From Lachnospiraceae bacterium (GTDB lineage Bacteria; Bacillota_A; Clostridia; Lachnospirales; Lachnospiraceae): a stretch of DNA of 64,000 nt. Shown piece by piece: positions 17,803 to 26,609 of the stretch. The notes below the pieces were generated by a model. That model did no database searches and was not told the origin of the DNA. It saw only the letters and a program-made list of their open reading frames with translations. Within the stretch, counting starts at the first letter, position 1, and every line of letters starts with the position of its first letter. A program made the position numbers and the translations under genes. The stretch lies in assembly GCA_017626435.1 (NCBI GenBank), contig JAGAIR010000007.1, positions 191,660 to 255,659 on the forward strand, given 5' to 3'.

Positions 17803-18983
17803 GTAAAGGCAGATATGGAATTCATGGCGGGCAGTATATTCCGGAAACATTGATGAATGAGATCCAGAAGCTGGAAAAAGCCTATGAATTCTACAAAAAG
17901 GATGAAGAATTTAATCAGGAATTAAATACATTGCTGCAGGAGTATGCGGGACGCCCTTCTCTGCTCTATTATGCAGAGAAGATGACAAAGGATCTGGGAG
18001 GAGCTAAGATTTATTTTAAGCGGGAAGACTTAAACCATACCGGTTCCCACAAAATTAACAATGTATTGGGGCAGGCTCTTTTGGCTAAAAAAATGGGAAA
18101 GACCAGAATCATCGCTGAGACAGGTGCCGGACAGCATGGTGTGGCAACTGCTACAGCGGCAGCATTGTTAGGACTGGAATGTGAGATATTTATGGGGAAG
18201 GAGGATACCATTCGCCAGGCATTGAATGTGTATCGGATGGAACTGCTGGGAGCTAAGGTACATCCTGTAGAGAGCGGAACCATGACATTGAAGGATGCAG
18301 TCAATGAATGTATGAGAGAGTGGACCAGCCGTGTAGATGATACTCTTTATGTACTGGGGTCTGTTATGGGACCTCATCCGTTCCCGATGATTGTCCGTGA
18401 TTTCCAGAGTGTAATCAGCCGGGAGGCGAGATCGCAGATCCTGGAAAAGGAAGGAAAACTGCCGGATGTGGTGATGGCTTGTGTCGGCGGCGGCAGTAAT
18501 GCTATGGGTATGTTTTATGAGTTTATCAAAGATGAGAGTGTACAACTGATTGGATGTGAAGCGGCAGGTCATGGTGTAGATACGGACAGAACGGCAGCTA
18601 CCATTGCAGTAGGAACAGAAGGTGTCTTTCATGGAATGAAATCCTATTTCTGTCAGGATGAATACGGTCAGATCGCACCGGTATATTCTATTTCAGCAGG
18701 GCTGGATTATCCGGGAATTGGACCAGAGCATGCATATCTTCATGACATTGGCAGAGCAAAATATGTTCCGGTAACGGATGAAGAAGCGGTATCTGCCTTT
18801 GAATATATTGCCAAAGAAGAAGGTATTATTGCAGCCATCGAAAGTTCTCATGCAGTGGCTCATCTGATGAAGATAGCACCAACTATGAGAAAAGACCAGA
18901 TTATTATCTGCTGTCTGTCAGGACGCGGAGATAAGGATGTGGCAGCAATCGCCAGATACAGGGGGGTAGATTTACATGACTAG
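17799..18983 (+). CDS. trpB: Tryptophan synthase beta chain
   Basis: PLP enzyme joining indole and serine (394 aa). The PLP lysine is Lys85 in HTGSHKINN. The phosphate-binding [10 protein letters not shown] loop, AETGAGQHG and LSGRGDKD are intact. It is translationally coupled by overlap to trpC upstream and trpA downstream. It is a TrpB1-type, the form that pairs with TrpA. Confidence 0.97.
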   Translation: MSKGRYGIHGGQYIPETLMNEIQKLEKAYEFYKKDEEFNQELNTLLQEYAGRPSLLYYAEKMTKDLGGAKIYFKREDLNHTGSHKINNVLGQALLAKKMGKTRIIAETGAGQHGVATATAAALLGLECEIFMGKEDTIRQALNVYRMELLGAKVHPVESGTMTLKDAVNECMREWTSRVDDTLYVLGSVMGPHPFPMIVRDFQSVISREARSQILEKEGKLPDVVMACVGGGSNAMGMFYEFIKDESVQLIGCEAAGHGVDTDRTAATIAVGTEGVFHGMKSYFCQDEYGQIAPVYSISAGLDYPGIGPEHAYLHDIGRAKYVPVTDEEAVSAFEYIAKEEGIIAAIESSHAVAHLMKIAPTMRKDQIIICCLSGRGDKDVAAIARYRGVDLHD

Positions 18984-19752
18984 AATACACAATGCGTTTG
19001 ACAATAAAAAAGCATTTATTGGATTTGTAACGGCTGGTGATCCCAGCCTGGATAAAACAGAGGAGTTTGTGCTGGAAATGGAACGTGCCGGAGCCGGGCT
19101 GATAGAGCTGGGCGTTCCTTTTTCAGATCCCATTGCTGAGGGACCGGTAATCCAGGAGGCAAATATCCGTGCGCTTTCCGCAGGCTGTACTACAGATAAG
19201 TTGTTTGATATGGTGAAACGTCTGCGTCAGAAGACAGATATTCCGCTGGTATTTCTGGCATACTTAAATACCCTGTTTAAATATGGCTATGAAAAATTCT
19301 GTGACAGATGTGAAGATGTGGGAATTGACGGAGTGATTATTCCGGATATGCCGTTTGAGGAGAAGGGAGAACTGACATCTGTTGCGGCAGCACATAATGT
19401 AGATATCATCTCTCTGATTGCCCCGACCTCCCAACAGAGAATACAGATGATAGCAAAAGAGGCAACAGGATTTATCTATGTGGTTTCCTCTATGGGGGTA
19501 ACTGGTGTCCGCAGTGAGATTACTACAGATATCAGCAGCATGATTGATCTGATCAGGCAGGTGACGGATGTGCCGACAGCAGTGGGGTTCGGAATCAATA
19601 CCAAAGAGCAGGTAAATCATTACAGTTCGATTGCAGATGGGGCGATCATCGGCAGTGCGATAGTGAAAATCGTCGCACAGTATGGAGAAAATGCCGGACC
19701 GAAGATTTATGAATATGTTTCTGAGATGGTCAGCGGATTGGCTGAAAAATAG
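18976..19752 (+). CDS. trpA: Tryptophan synthase alpha chain
   Basis: Cleaves indole-3-glycerol phosphate to indole and G3P (258 aa). It carries [19 protein letters not shown] with the catalytic Glu and the IIPDMPFEE catalytic Asp region, and GFGINTKEQ binds phosphate. It overlaps trpB by 8 bases and ends the operon. The - strand araC gene ends only 7 bases beyond its stop. Confidence 0.96.
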   Translation: MTRIHNAFDNKKAFIGFVTAGDPSLDKTEEFVLEMERAGAGLIELGVPFSDPIAEGPVIQEANIRALSAGCTTDKLFDMVKRLRQKTDIPLVFLAYLNTLFKYGYEKFCDRCEDVGIDGVIIPDMPFEEKGELTSVAAAHNVDIISLIAPTSQQRIQMIAKEATGFIYVVSSMGVTGVRSEITTDISSMIDLIRQVTDVPTAVGFGINTKEQVNHYSSIADGAIIGSAIVKIVAQYGENAGPKIYEYVSEMVSGLAEK

Positions 19753-19759
19753 AGGTATT

Positions 19760-20593
19760 TCAGACACAATTTTTCTTTCTCCATTCATTGGGGGATAGAT
19801 GCATGGCGTTTTTAAAAGCACGTGAGAAGTGAAACTGATTACTGTAGCCAACAAGGGAAGCAATCTCTCCAATACTCATTTTAGTGGAACGAAGAAGTTC
19901 GCAGGATTTATTAAGGCGATAGGCGATTAGATAATCCTGCGGACTTTTTTGTGTTAATTTTTTAAAAAGTTTGCTAAAATAGCTTCTGCTTAGTCCAAGA
20001 GCAGCGGCCATATTGTCAATGGTAATATCTTCCATATAGTGTTCTTCTATAAAACCGATAGTAGACTGGATATAAAATTCCTGAATACTGTTATTCGGGA
20101 TTTTACGTGTTTTGTCTGAACTCTGGATCAGAGCGTTCAAAAAGAGATAGGTATATCCCATACTTTCAGGGACAGGCATATCAGGATGTTCAACGATGTG
20201 ACGGAGATATCCTGCCATTGAATCCCGGAGGGATGTTGAAACGGCATTATAAATAGGTGAATTCTGTGTCAATCCGGCCTGACCGATATATTCTTTAGCT
20301 TTCAGCCCATCTACTTCAATCCACATATATTCCCATGGATCATTTGCGTCAGCCATATAATGGATGAGCTTGTTTGGAACGATTAAAAATGCTTGTCCGG
20401 CATGAAGTCTGTACTCATGCACCTGGTTATTAACCTGAATACGGAATACTCCATGGCCGGAGATAACATAATGGATCAGATAATGACTTCGCAAGGCAGG
20501 TCCGAAAGAATGATGAGGTCTGCATTTTTCGTATCCATACTGATAAATGATAACATCAAAAAAGTCATTGTTCAAAAGGGAGTGGGAAATCAT
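19760..20593 (-). CDS. AraC-family transcriptional regulator of the alpha-galactoside locus
   Basis: Cytoplasmic sugar-responsive regulator (277 aa). The N-terminal cupin-like arm (about 30-105) includes HAGQAFLIVPNKLIHY. The C-terminal double helix-turn-helix (about 175-275) has LGLSRSYFSKLFKKLTQKSPQDYL and the family signature VGYSNQFHFSRAFKNAMHLSPNEWR. AGGTG six bases before the ATG at 20593 is preferred over a start 30 bases further out. Divergent from the EIIA-permease-galactosidase genes, so the probable activator of that operon; the inducer is inferred to be an alpha-galactoside such as melibiose or raffinose. Confidence 0.92.
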   Translation of the reverse strand: MISHSLLNNDFFDVIIYQYGYEKCRPHHSFGPALRSHYLIHYVISGHGVFRIQVNNQVHEYRLHAGQAFLIVPNKLIHYMADANDPWEYMWIEVDGLKAKEYIGQAGLTQNSPIYNAVSTSLRDSMAGYLRHIVEHPDMPVPESMGYTYLFLNALIQSSDKTRKIPNNSIQEFYIQSTIGFIEEHYMEDITIDNMAAALGLSRSYFSKLFKKLTQKSPQDYLIAYRLNKSCELLRSTKMSIGEIASLVGYSNQFHFSRAFKNAMHLSPNEWRKKNCV

Positions 20594-20620
20594 ATTTTCA
20601 CCTGCTTTCTTTTTAGGTAT

Positions 20621-20648
20621 CATATATCATTATGTGTCCTAACGTCAA
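20621..20648 (-). promoter_or_regulatory. Candidate promoter of the araC-type regulator
   Basis: On the - strand TTGACG, 16-base spacer, TATATG, ending close to the gene start. It lies in the 249-base divergent region that also holds a TATAAT on the + strand at 20726-20731 without a good -35 box, as expected for an activator-dependent promoter. Confidence 0.5.
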
Positions 20649-20842
20649 CAAAAAACAATAAATGACACATACGGGTATAAAATAAAAAATATTGAATCAT
20701 GTAATTTAGGAAAAATACATGATAATATAATTACAGAACAGAAAAAAATGTAACATTTTACTAATTGTATGCGCAAAAAAGGCTGCAGACTTTGGGGACG
20801 CATAGCACATAAAATTATATATTTATGTAAAGGAGTGATTCC

Positions 20843-21553
20843 ATGATTACTGTAAAAATACAATATCATGACATGCGGGATGCGGCAGAAATTGTCAGGG
20901 AGATATCAAATTGTGCGTTTGATGTAAAGATAGTATGTGGTACGGAGACAGTAAATGGGAAGTCTCTGTTAGGTGTAGTGAGTTTAGGCGTAGATAAAGA
21001 AATTGAAGTTCAGATGGACACCGATAATGTACAGAATGCCAAACCACTCATGGAAGTGTTAAGGAAATACTGTTTAAACGGTGCAAATGGAAAAAAGAAA
21101 AAAATGAATGAGGTATACAGTCCGTTGGATGGGAGGATTGCATTGTTGTCAGAGGCCGGCGATGAAATTTTTGCCAAAGAGTTGTTGGGGAATGGAGTTG
21201 CAATCTATCCAGATAGTGAAAACGTATACAGTCCTGTTAATGGAAAGATTTTCTTTATCTTCCCAACGCAAAATGCAATTGGTATTCAGACAGCTGACGG
21301 GACAGAAATTATGCTGCATGTAGGAACTGATGCCATTCAGAGAAATCAAGGGAAAGATTTTGATATGCAGGTGAAGGAAGGACAGGAGGTGAAAACGGGA
21401 GATCTGCTCCTTTCTTTTAACAGGAAAGAGCTAGAAGGTAAAGGCTATGATACAGTGACTTTTCTATTGTTTATTAATAAAAAAATGACTCAGCTGCAGA
21501 TTCTCCGTGGTGGGAATGTGAAGAAGGGTGAAAAGATTATAGAGATGGTATAA
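20843..21553 (+). CDS. HPr-like domain fused to PTS EIIA(Glc)-type domain
   Basis: Two-domain regulatory protein (236 aa). Residues 1-80 resemble HPr: VNGKSLLGVVSLG aligns with the regulatory-serine region (Ser41 = Ser46 of HPr). The position of the phospho-His15 is Asp10 (His9 is one residue off), while the Arg of that motif is kept (Arg12). Residues 90-236 are an EIIA of the glucose family: SPLDGRI, EVKTGDLL and the conserved His159 (MLHVGTD); the usual second active-site His is Asn144. The following permease has no IIA domain of its own, unlike LacS. I infer that this protein regulates the permease in trans. Strong AAAGGAG site. Confidence 0.8.
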   Translation: MITVKIQYHDMRDAAEIVREISNCAFDVKIVCGTETVNGKSLLGVVSLGVDKEIEVQMDTDNVQNAKPLMEVLRKYCLNGANGKKKKMNEVYSPLDGRIALLSEAGDEIFAKELLGNGVAIYPDSENVYSPVNGKIFFIFPTQNAIGIQTADGTEIMLHVGTDAIQRNQGKDFDMQVKEGQEVKTGDLLLSFNRKELEGKGYDTVTFLLFINKKMTQLQILRGGNVKKGEKIIEMV

Positions 21554-21601
21554 CAGCTGGGGATGTTTTAAGACCGCAGGGGCGGCAGAAATGAGGCAAA
21601 A

Positions 21602-22993
21602 ATGAAATTAAAATTAAGGGAAAAACTCTCATATGGGTTGGGGGCATTGGGGAAAGACATGGTATGTGGATTGATTTTTACTTATGCTATGATATATTTT
21701 ACAGATGTTTTGAAAATATCAGCATCATTTGTAGGAAGTCTGTTTTTCTTCGCAAAATTCTGGGATGCAGTCAATGACTTAGGGATGGGAATGATTGTGG
21801 ACAACACAAGGACCCGATGGGGAAAATTCCGGCCATGGCTGGCGATCGGCACTTTGGTAAATGCCGTTGTATTTGTTTGTCTGTTTACGAACTGGGGGCT
21901 TTCCGGAACAGCACTGTATGTATTTGCGGCAGTGATGTATATACTTTGGGGGATGACTTATACCATTATGGATATTCCGTATTGGTCCATGCTTCCTAAT
22001 CTGACAGATGACAAGAGGGAAAGAGAAAAGCTCTCTGTGATTCCCAGAATCTTTGCATCTATTGGTGGTTCTCTGATTGTCGGCGGCTTTGGTCTGCAGA
22101 TCATTGATTTTATTGGAAAAGGGAATGCACAAAAGGGATATACGGGATTTGCCTGGCTGATCGCAATTATATTTGTCGTAACCATTGGTATCACAGTATT
22201 TAATGTAAAATCTGCTGATAGGGTAGAAACATCACAGACTGAAAAAACATCGGCAAAGCAGATGCTCTATATTATCAGACAGAACGATCAGCTTTTGGTT
22301 GCGATTGGTGTGATTTTGACCTTCAATCTTGCAGTGCAGATTATGAATGGTGTGTCTACATATTATTTTATATACGTAGCGGGCAGCAAAGGAATGTTCT
22401 CTGTTTTTACAATGTTTGCAGGTTTTGCAGAAATCGCAGGGCTGTTCCTGTTTCCTAAGCTGGTGAAAAGATTCAACAGAACATCTGTATATTTTATGGC
22501 ATGCCTGACTCCTGTTATTGGATTGGCTCTGCTATTTGTAACAGGATATCTCTGTCCGCAGAATGCGGTATTAACGGCAGTGGCAGGTATTTTAGTAAAA
22601 TTGGGTTCGGGACTTCATCTGGGAACAGCAACTGTTGTCTTAGCTGATGTTGTTGATTATGGCGAGTATAAATTTGGCAGCAGAAATGAATCTGTGACGT
22701 TTTCCATTCAGACGTTGATGGTGAAATTTGCTTCTGCAATGGGAGCACTTCTGACAGGTGCCGCCCTTGATCTGACTGGGTATATTCCAAATGCTGTCCA
22801 GAGTGCAGGCACACTTATGGGAATGAGAGTGATAATGGTTTTGATTCCAGCTCTGTTCACTGTTATCAGCTTTGTTGTCTATAAAAAGTGTTTTAAACTA
22901 AATGGAGATTACTATGAACATATTATGAATATTTTAACTTTACGAAAAAGCGGAGTGAAAGAATCTGCTCAAATAAAGGAGCAAAGAGTATAG
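21602..22993 (+). CDS. GPH-family (MelB-like) sugar:cation symporter
   Basis: Twelve-helix sugar symporter of the glycoside-pentoside-hexuronide family (463 aa). N-terminal EKLSYGLGALGKDM, FFAKFWDAVNDLGMG and the DNTRTRWGKFRPW loop are diagnostic. It ends shortly after the last helix and therefore lacks the C-terminal IIA domain found in LacS and RafP. GAGG precedes the ATG. Between the HPr/EIIA fusion and the alpha-galactosidase, it probably imports melibiose, raffinose or a similar alpha-galactoside. Confidence 0.94.
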   Translation: MKLKLREKLSYGLGALGKDMVCGLIFTYAMIYFTDVLKISASFVGSLFFFAKFWDAVNDLGMGMIVDNTRTRWGKFRPWLAIGTLVNAVVFVCLFTNWGLSGTALYVFAAVMYILWGMTYTIMDIPYWSMLPNLTDDKREREKLSVIPRIFASIGGSLIVGGFGLQIIDFIGKGNAQKGYTGFAWLIAIIFVVTIGITVFNVKSADRVETSQTEKTSAKQMLYIIRQNDQLLVAIGVILTFNLAVQIMNGVSTYYFIYVAGSKGMFSVFTMFAGFAEIAGLFLFPKLVKRFNRTSVYFMACLTPVIGLALLFVTGYLCPQNAVLTAVAGILVKLGSGLHLGTATVVLADVVDYGEYKFGSRNESVTFSIQTLMVKFASAMGALLTGAALDLTGYIPNAVQSAGTLMGMRVIMVLIPALFTVISFVVYKKCFKLNGDYYEHIMNILTLRKSGVKESAQIKEQRV

Positions 22994-23033
22994 AAAGAGA
23001 AAAAGGCATCACGATGCCGGAAATGAGGTTACT

Positions 23034-25259
23034 ATGTCAATTATTTTTCATAAAACCAGCAAGACTTTTCATTTATACAATAATAAGATCAGCTATATAT
23101 TTATGATATTAAGAAATGGCCAGCTGGGTCAGCTTTATTTTGGAGAGCGTATCCATGACAGAGAGGATTTTGGTTATCTACTGGAAATACAGGATCGTCC
23201 GATGGCGGCATGTGCCTATGAAGAAAACCGGAGTTTTTCACTGGAGCACATAAAGCAGGAATATCCGTCCTATGGAACGGGTGATATGCGTTATCCTGCT
23301 TTTACTATTGCGCAGGAAAATGGAAGCCGGATTTCTGATTTTGTATATTCGGGATATCATATTTTTGCTGGGAAACCAAAGTTGCCCGGATTACCGGCAA
23401 CTTATGTGGAGCAGGAAGCCGAAGCGGATTCTCTGGAAGTCTATCTGGAGGACGAGCTGACTGATACAAGAATGACATTGCGCTATTCTATTTTTAATGA
23501 CATGGCTTTGATCAGCAGAAATGTAAGGTTTGAACAGAAGGGAGAAACATCTGTAACACTGGAACGCGCCATGAGCCTGAGTATAGACCTGCCAGATAAA
23601 AACTATGAAATGATTGAATTGACCGGTGCATGGAGCCGGGAGCGTTATATAAAGTCAAGAAAGTTGGAGCATGGGATACAGTCTGTCTACAGCCTTCGGG
23701 GATGCAGTAGTGCCAATTACAATCCTTTTATTGCGCTGAAAAGACCTGAGACCACAGAAAACAGTGGTGAAGTCATAGGATTCAGTCTTGTATACAGTGG
23801 TAATTTTCTTGCACAGACAGAGGTGGATACGTATGATGTTACCCGTGTTACTCTTGGCATCCATCCTGAGAATTTTTCGTGGCCCCTTGCAAAGGGAGAA
23901 AGTTTTGAAACTCCTGAGGCTGTCATGGTTTACTCGAACAATGGTCTGAATGGCATGAGTCAGATTTTCCACAAACTGTATCAGAAAAGGCTGGCAAGAG
24001 GAACCTGGAGGGACAGGGAACGCCCGATTCTCATTAACAATTGGGAAGCTACTTATTTTGATTTCAACGAAGAAAAGATCTTACAGATTGCAGAAACAGC
24101 ACAAAAAACGGGAATAGAACTGTTTGTTTTGGATGATGGCTGGTTTGGCAAAAGAAATGATGACACAAGTTCTTTAGGTGACTGGTATGTAAATTTGGAG
24201 AAATTGCCAAACGGGATTGCAGGGCTGGCAAAAAAAGTGGAACAGCTGGGGATTCGATTTGGTCTATGGATAGAGCCAGAAATGGTAAATAAGGATAGTG
24301 ACCTTTACCGGAATCATCCGGACTGGGTGTTGGCTACGCCGGGGCGGAGAATGTCTCATGGCAGAAATCAATATGTTCTGGATTTTTCCAGAGAAGAAGT
24401 AGTGGATGGGATTTTCAGACAACTGGAAAAAATCTTTGCTGATGCACCGATTTCTTATATTAAATGGGATATGAACCGAAGTATGACAGAAGTATATTCC
24501 CGGGCAGTATCCCCAAAGGAGCAGGGAATGGTGATGCATAAATATATTCTTGGTGTATATCGGTTGTATGAAAAGCTGATTGAAAGATTTCCTGAAATAC
24601 TGTTTGAGTCCTGTGCCAGTGGTGGATCCCGGTTTGATCCAGGCATGCTATACTATGCGCCGCAGTGTTGGACTTCCGATGACACGGATGCCATAGAGCG
24701 GCTGAAAATCCAATATGGGACTTCTCTGGCTTATCCGATCAGCAGCATGGGAGCTCATGTTTCTGCCGTACCAAATCATCAGCTGTTGCGGAAGACACCA
24801 TTAACAACGAGAGGAAATGTAGCGTGTTTTGGCGCATTTGGTTATGAGCTCGATATTACAAAAATGTCGGAAGAAGAAATGGAGGTAATCAGGTGTCAGG
24901 TTTCTTTCGTGAAAGAATACCGGAGTCTGCTTCAGTATGGCACATTTTATCGACTCCTGAGTCCATTTGAAGGCAATGTGACAGCGTGGATGATAGTAAG
25001 TAGAGACCAGAAGAAGGCTCTTGTTGGCTATTACCGTGTACTACAACATGTCAATGATGCTTATCACAGAATTCGTCTTCAGGGACTGAATGAAAACTTT
25101 TGTTATCATGTATCCATTTTGGAAAATGAATTTTATGGGGATGAATTAATGCGTGCCGGATTGATTGTTTCCGATTCTTCCTCTGGAGAAAATCATGAAA
25201 AATATGATGGTACAAATGGAGATTACCAATCCAGAATTTATGAGTTGGCTGCTGTCTAG
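23034..25259 (+). CDS. GH36 alpha-galactosidase
   Basis: Cytoplasmic retaining alpha-galactosidase (741 aa, typical of the long GH36 group). The nucleophile is Asp479 in YIKWDMNR; the acid/base lies in SDDTD (Asp549-Asp550). The substrate-shaping WFGKR (in DDGWFGKRNDD) and ESCASGGSRFD are present. No signal peptide, matching import of intact sugar by the preceding symporter. GAGG site before the ATG. The substrate range (melibiose, raffinose family) is inferred from family and context. Confidence 0.95.
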   Translation: MSIIFHKTSKTFHLYNNKISYIFMILRNGQLGQLYFGERIHDREDFGYLLEIQDRPMAACAYEENRSFSLEHIKQEYPSYGTGDMRYPAFTIAQENGSRISDFVYSGYHIFAGKPKLPGLPATYVEQEAEADSLEVYLEDELTDTRMTLRYSIFNDMALISRNVRFEQKGETSVTLERAMSLSIDLPDKNYEMIELTGAWSRERYIKSRKLEHGIQSVYSLRGCSSANYNPFIALKRPETTENSGEVIGFSLVYSGNFLAQTEVDTYDVTRVTLGIHPENFSWPLAKGESFETPEAVMVYSNNGLNGMSQIFHKLYQKRLARGTWRDRERPILINNWEATYFDFNEEKILQIAETAQKTGIELFVLDDGWFGKRNDDTSSLGDWYVNLEKLPNGIAGLAKKVEQLGIRFGLWIEPEMVNKDSDLYRNHPDWVLATPGRRMSHGRNQYVLDFSREEVVDGIFRQLEKIFADAPISYIKWDMNRSMTEVYSRAVSPKEQGMVMHKYILGVYRLYEKLIERFPEILFESCASGGSRFDPGMLYYAPQCWTSDDTDAIERLKIQYGTSLAYPISSMGAHVSAVPNHQLLRKTPLTTRGNVACFGAFGYELDITKMSEEEMEVIRCQVSFVKEYRSLLQYGTFYRLLSPFEGNVTAWMIVSRDQKKALVGYYRVLQHVNDAYHRIRLQGLNENFCYHVSILENEFYGDELMRAGLIVSDSSSGENHEKYDGTNGDYQSRIYELAAV

Positions 25260-25325
25260 GGAAAAAGGTATTTTCATAAAGATGATGAGAAAGTTCTCTG
25301 GAAATCATGAATAAAGTTTAGAATG

Positions 25326-25364
25326 AAAAAGACCGTTCACAGTAAAAAGAAAACGGTCTTTTTC
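25326..25364 (+). terminator. Terminator after the alpha-galactoside operon
   Basis: AAAAAGACCGTT pairs with AACGGTCTTTTT; T-run at the 3' end. About 65 bases after the galactosidase stop. Confidence 0.85.
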
Positions 25365-25410
25365 ATTAGCATATTTTTGTGTCTGTTCTGTAGCATAATA
25401 AAATGTACTG

Positions 25411-25437
25411 CATTCTTTTATTTTTTCGAAAAGAATG
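25411..25437. promoter_or_regulatory. Perfect inverted repeat, probable operator of the c-di-GMP operon
   Basis: CATTCTTTT and AAAAGAATG are perfect 9-base arms around a 9-base spacer. The right arm ends one base before a TATAAT. A repressor or activator bound here would cover the promoter. No regulator gene is adjacent. Confidence 0.65.
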
Positions 25438-25438
25438 A

Positions 25439-25444
25439 TATAAT
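25439..25444 (+). promoter_or_regulatory. -10 box of the c-di-GMP operon promoter
   Basis: Perfect TATAAT. The 17-base-upstream hexamer is a poor -35 (T-rich) and falls inside the inverted repeat, suggesting regulated initiation. The leader from about 25451 to 25517 is unusually G-rich; I recognise no riboswitch in it. Confidence 0.6.
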
Positions 25445-25517
25445 GTATGTGAATGAGTAGGGAAAAAGCTCGTGGCTGGGAAGGTGGGCCCGGCTGTGTG
25501 GACGTTGAGGGGAGCAA

Positions 25518-25574
25518 ATGAAAAAAGTGCTATTGGGGGCACAGAATCGAGGAACGGTATATGTTGGGGAATAG
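25518..25574 (+). CDS. Possible 18-residue leader peptide overlapping the cyclase start
   Basis: ATG preceded by GAGGGGAGC opens an 18-codon frame (MKKVLLGAQNRGTVYVGE) whose stop lies 14 bases inside the next gene. The downstream gene has a weaker ribosome site, so coupled translation is plausible. Could equally be a chance frame. Confidence 0.35.
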   Translation: MKKVLLGAQNRGTVYVGE

Positions 25575-26592
25575 TGTTAGTTTAAATGTATTCATATCGT
25601 TAGTTGGAGCGATCATTGTTGATATCCTTTTTGGCATTCTGATTGTTGTACTTTTGCTGTACATACGTAAGATCAGCATAGAGAAAGAAAGATATGATCT
25701 GATTGCCCAGCAGCAACAGGACATATGGCTGGATTACCAGTTTTCTCCGCAGAATCTCAAAGTAACTGGCAACATCAGCAATCTGACCGAGGAGGAGAGC
25801 CTGAACCTGATGGGAATGGAGGTTTTTGAGATTTATGACTGGGTTTATAAGGAGGACACCTCGATCCGCAGTATCATCCGTCAGTTTTTTGACAGCGGGG
25901 ATCATCATTTTAAAACAGAGCTTCGTATCAAACAGCTGGACAGCAGTTATGGCTGGTATACTCTTACAGGAGCACTGTTAAAAAAGAAAAATGGCAAAAA
26001 TAAACGGTTTGTGGCAAGAATGCAGAACATAGATTCCCGGATGAAAGAGGAAAAGAAACTGATGCAGAAAGCGGAAAATGATTTACTCACGGGGATTTTT
26101 AACAAAAAGACCATGGAAGAAAAAATAGAAGAAGCCATTGAAAACCGCCAGAATAATCAACATTATATATTCTTTATGATAGACCTGGATAATTTTAAGA
26201 CCGTGAATGATACTTTGGGACATATTTATGGAGATCAGGTACTGACCGATACCGCTGGCAAATTGAAAGAGGTCTTTCCGGTTAATGCGATAATAGGGCG
26301 GCTTGGCGGAGATGAATTTGCTGTCTGTGCATCCTTCGAAGCATTTGATTCGTCTAATCTCCTGAAATATATGGAGAAGAAAGCAGGGCAGCTTTGTGAG
26401 ACTCTGAGAGAACATTATTGTTGTGATGGTTTAGGCGTTGATGTATCAGCAAGTATCGGTATTGCAGTGGCTCCGGAAGACGGGAGGGATTTTGAGACCA
26501 TTTACCGCAAAGCAGATAAAGCACTTTATCTGTCTAAACGTTCTGGAAAGAACCGATTTAATATTTTCCAGAGCAGTGATGCAAATGAGTAA
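25561..26592 (+). CDS. Membrane diguanylate cyclase with PAS-like domain
   Basis: c-di-GMP synthase (343 aa). One membrane helix (about 10-35) is followed by a PAS-like region (about 55-165, ending FVARMQNIDSR) and a GGDEF domain (about 175-340) with DLLTGIFNKKT, DLDNFKTVNDTLGH and an intact GGDEF at 249-253. No RxxD inhibitory site is visible. First main gene of a three-gene operon: 17 bases to the next gene, which in turn overlaps the third. It is the only intact cyclase domain among the three. Confidence 0.93.
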   Translation: MLGNSVSLNVFISLVGAIIVDILFGILIVVLLLYIRKISIEKERYDLIAQQQQDIWLDYQFSPQNLKVTGNISNLTEEESLNLMGMEVFEIYDWVYKEDTSIRSIIRQFFDSGDHHFKTELRIKQLDSSYGWYTLTGALLKKKNGKNKRFVARMQNIDSRMKEEKKLMQKAENDLLTGIFNKKTMEEKIEEAIENRQNNQHYIFFMIDLDNFKTVNDTLGHIYGDQVLTDTAGKLKEVFPVNAIIGRLGGDEFAVCASFEAFDSSNLLKYMEKKAGQLCETLREHYCCDGLGVDVSASIGIAVAPEDGRDFETIYRKADKALYLSKRSGKNRFNIFQSSDANE

Positions 26593-26609
26593 TTGTCGGG
26601 AGGGAGTTT

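Noticed and set aside
25440..25520. Possible c-di-GMP riboswitch before the cyclase operon
   Set aside because: Neither the class I nor the class II conserved core could be found in the G-rich leader.
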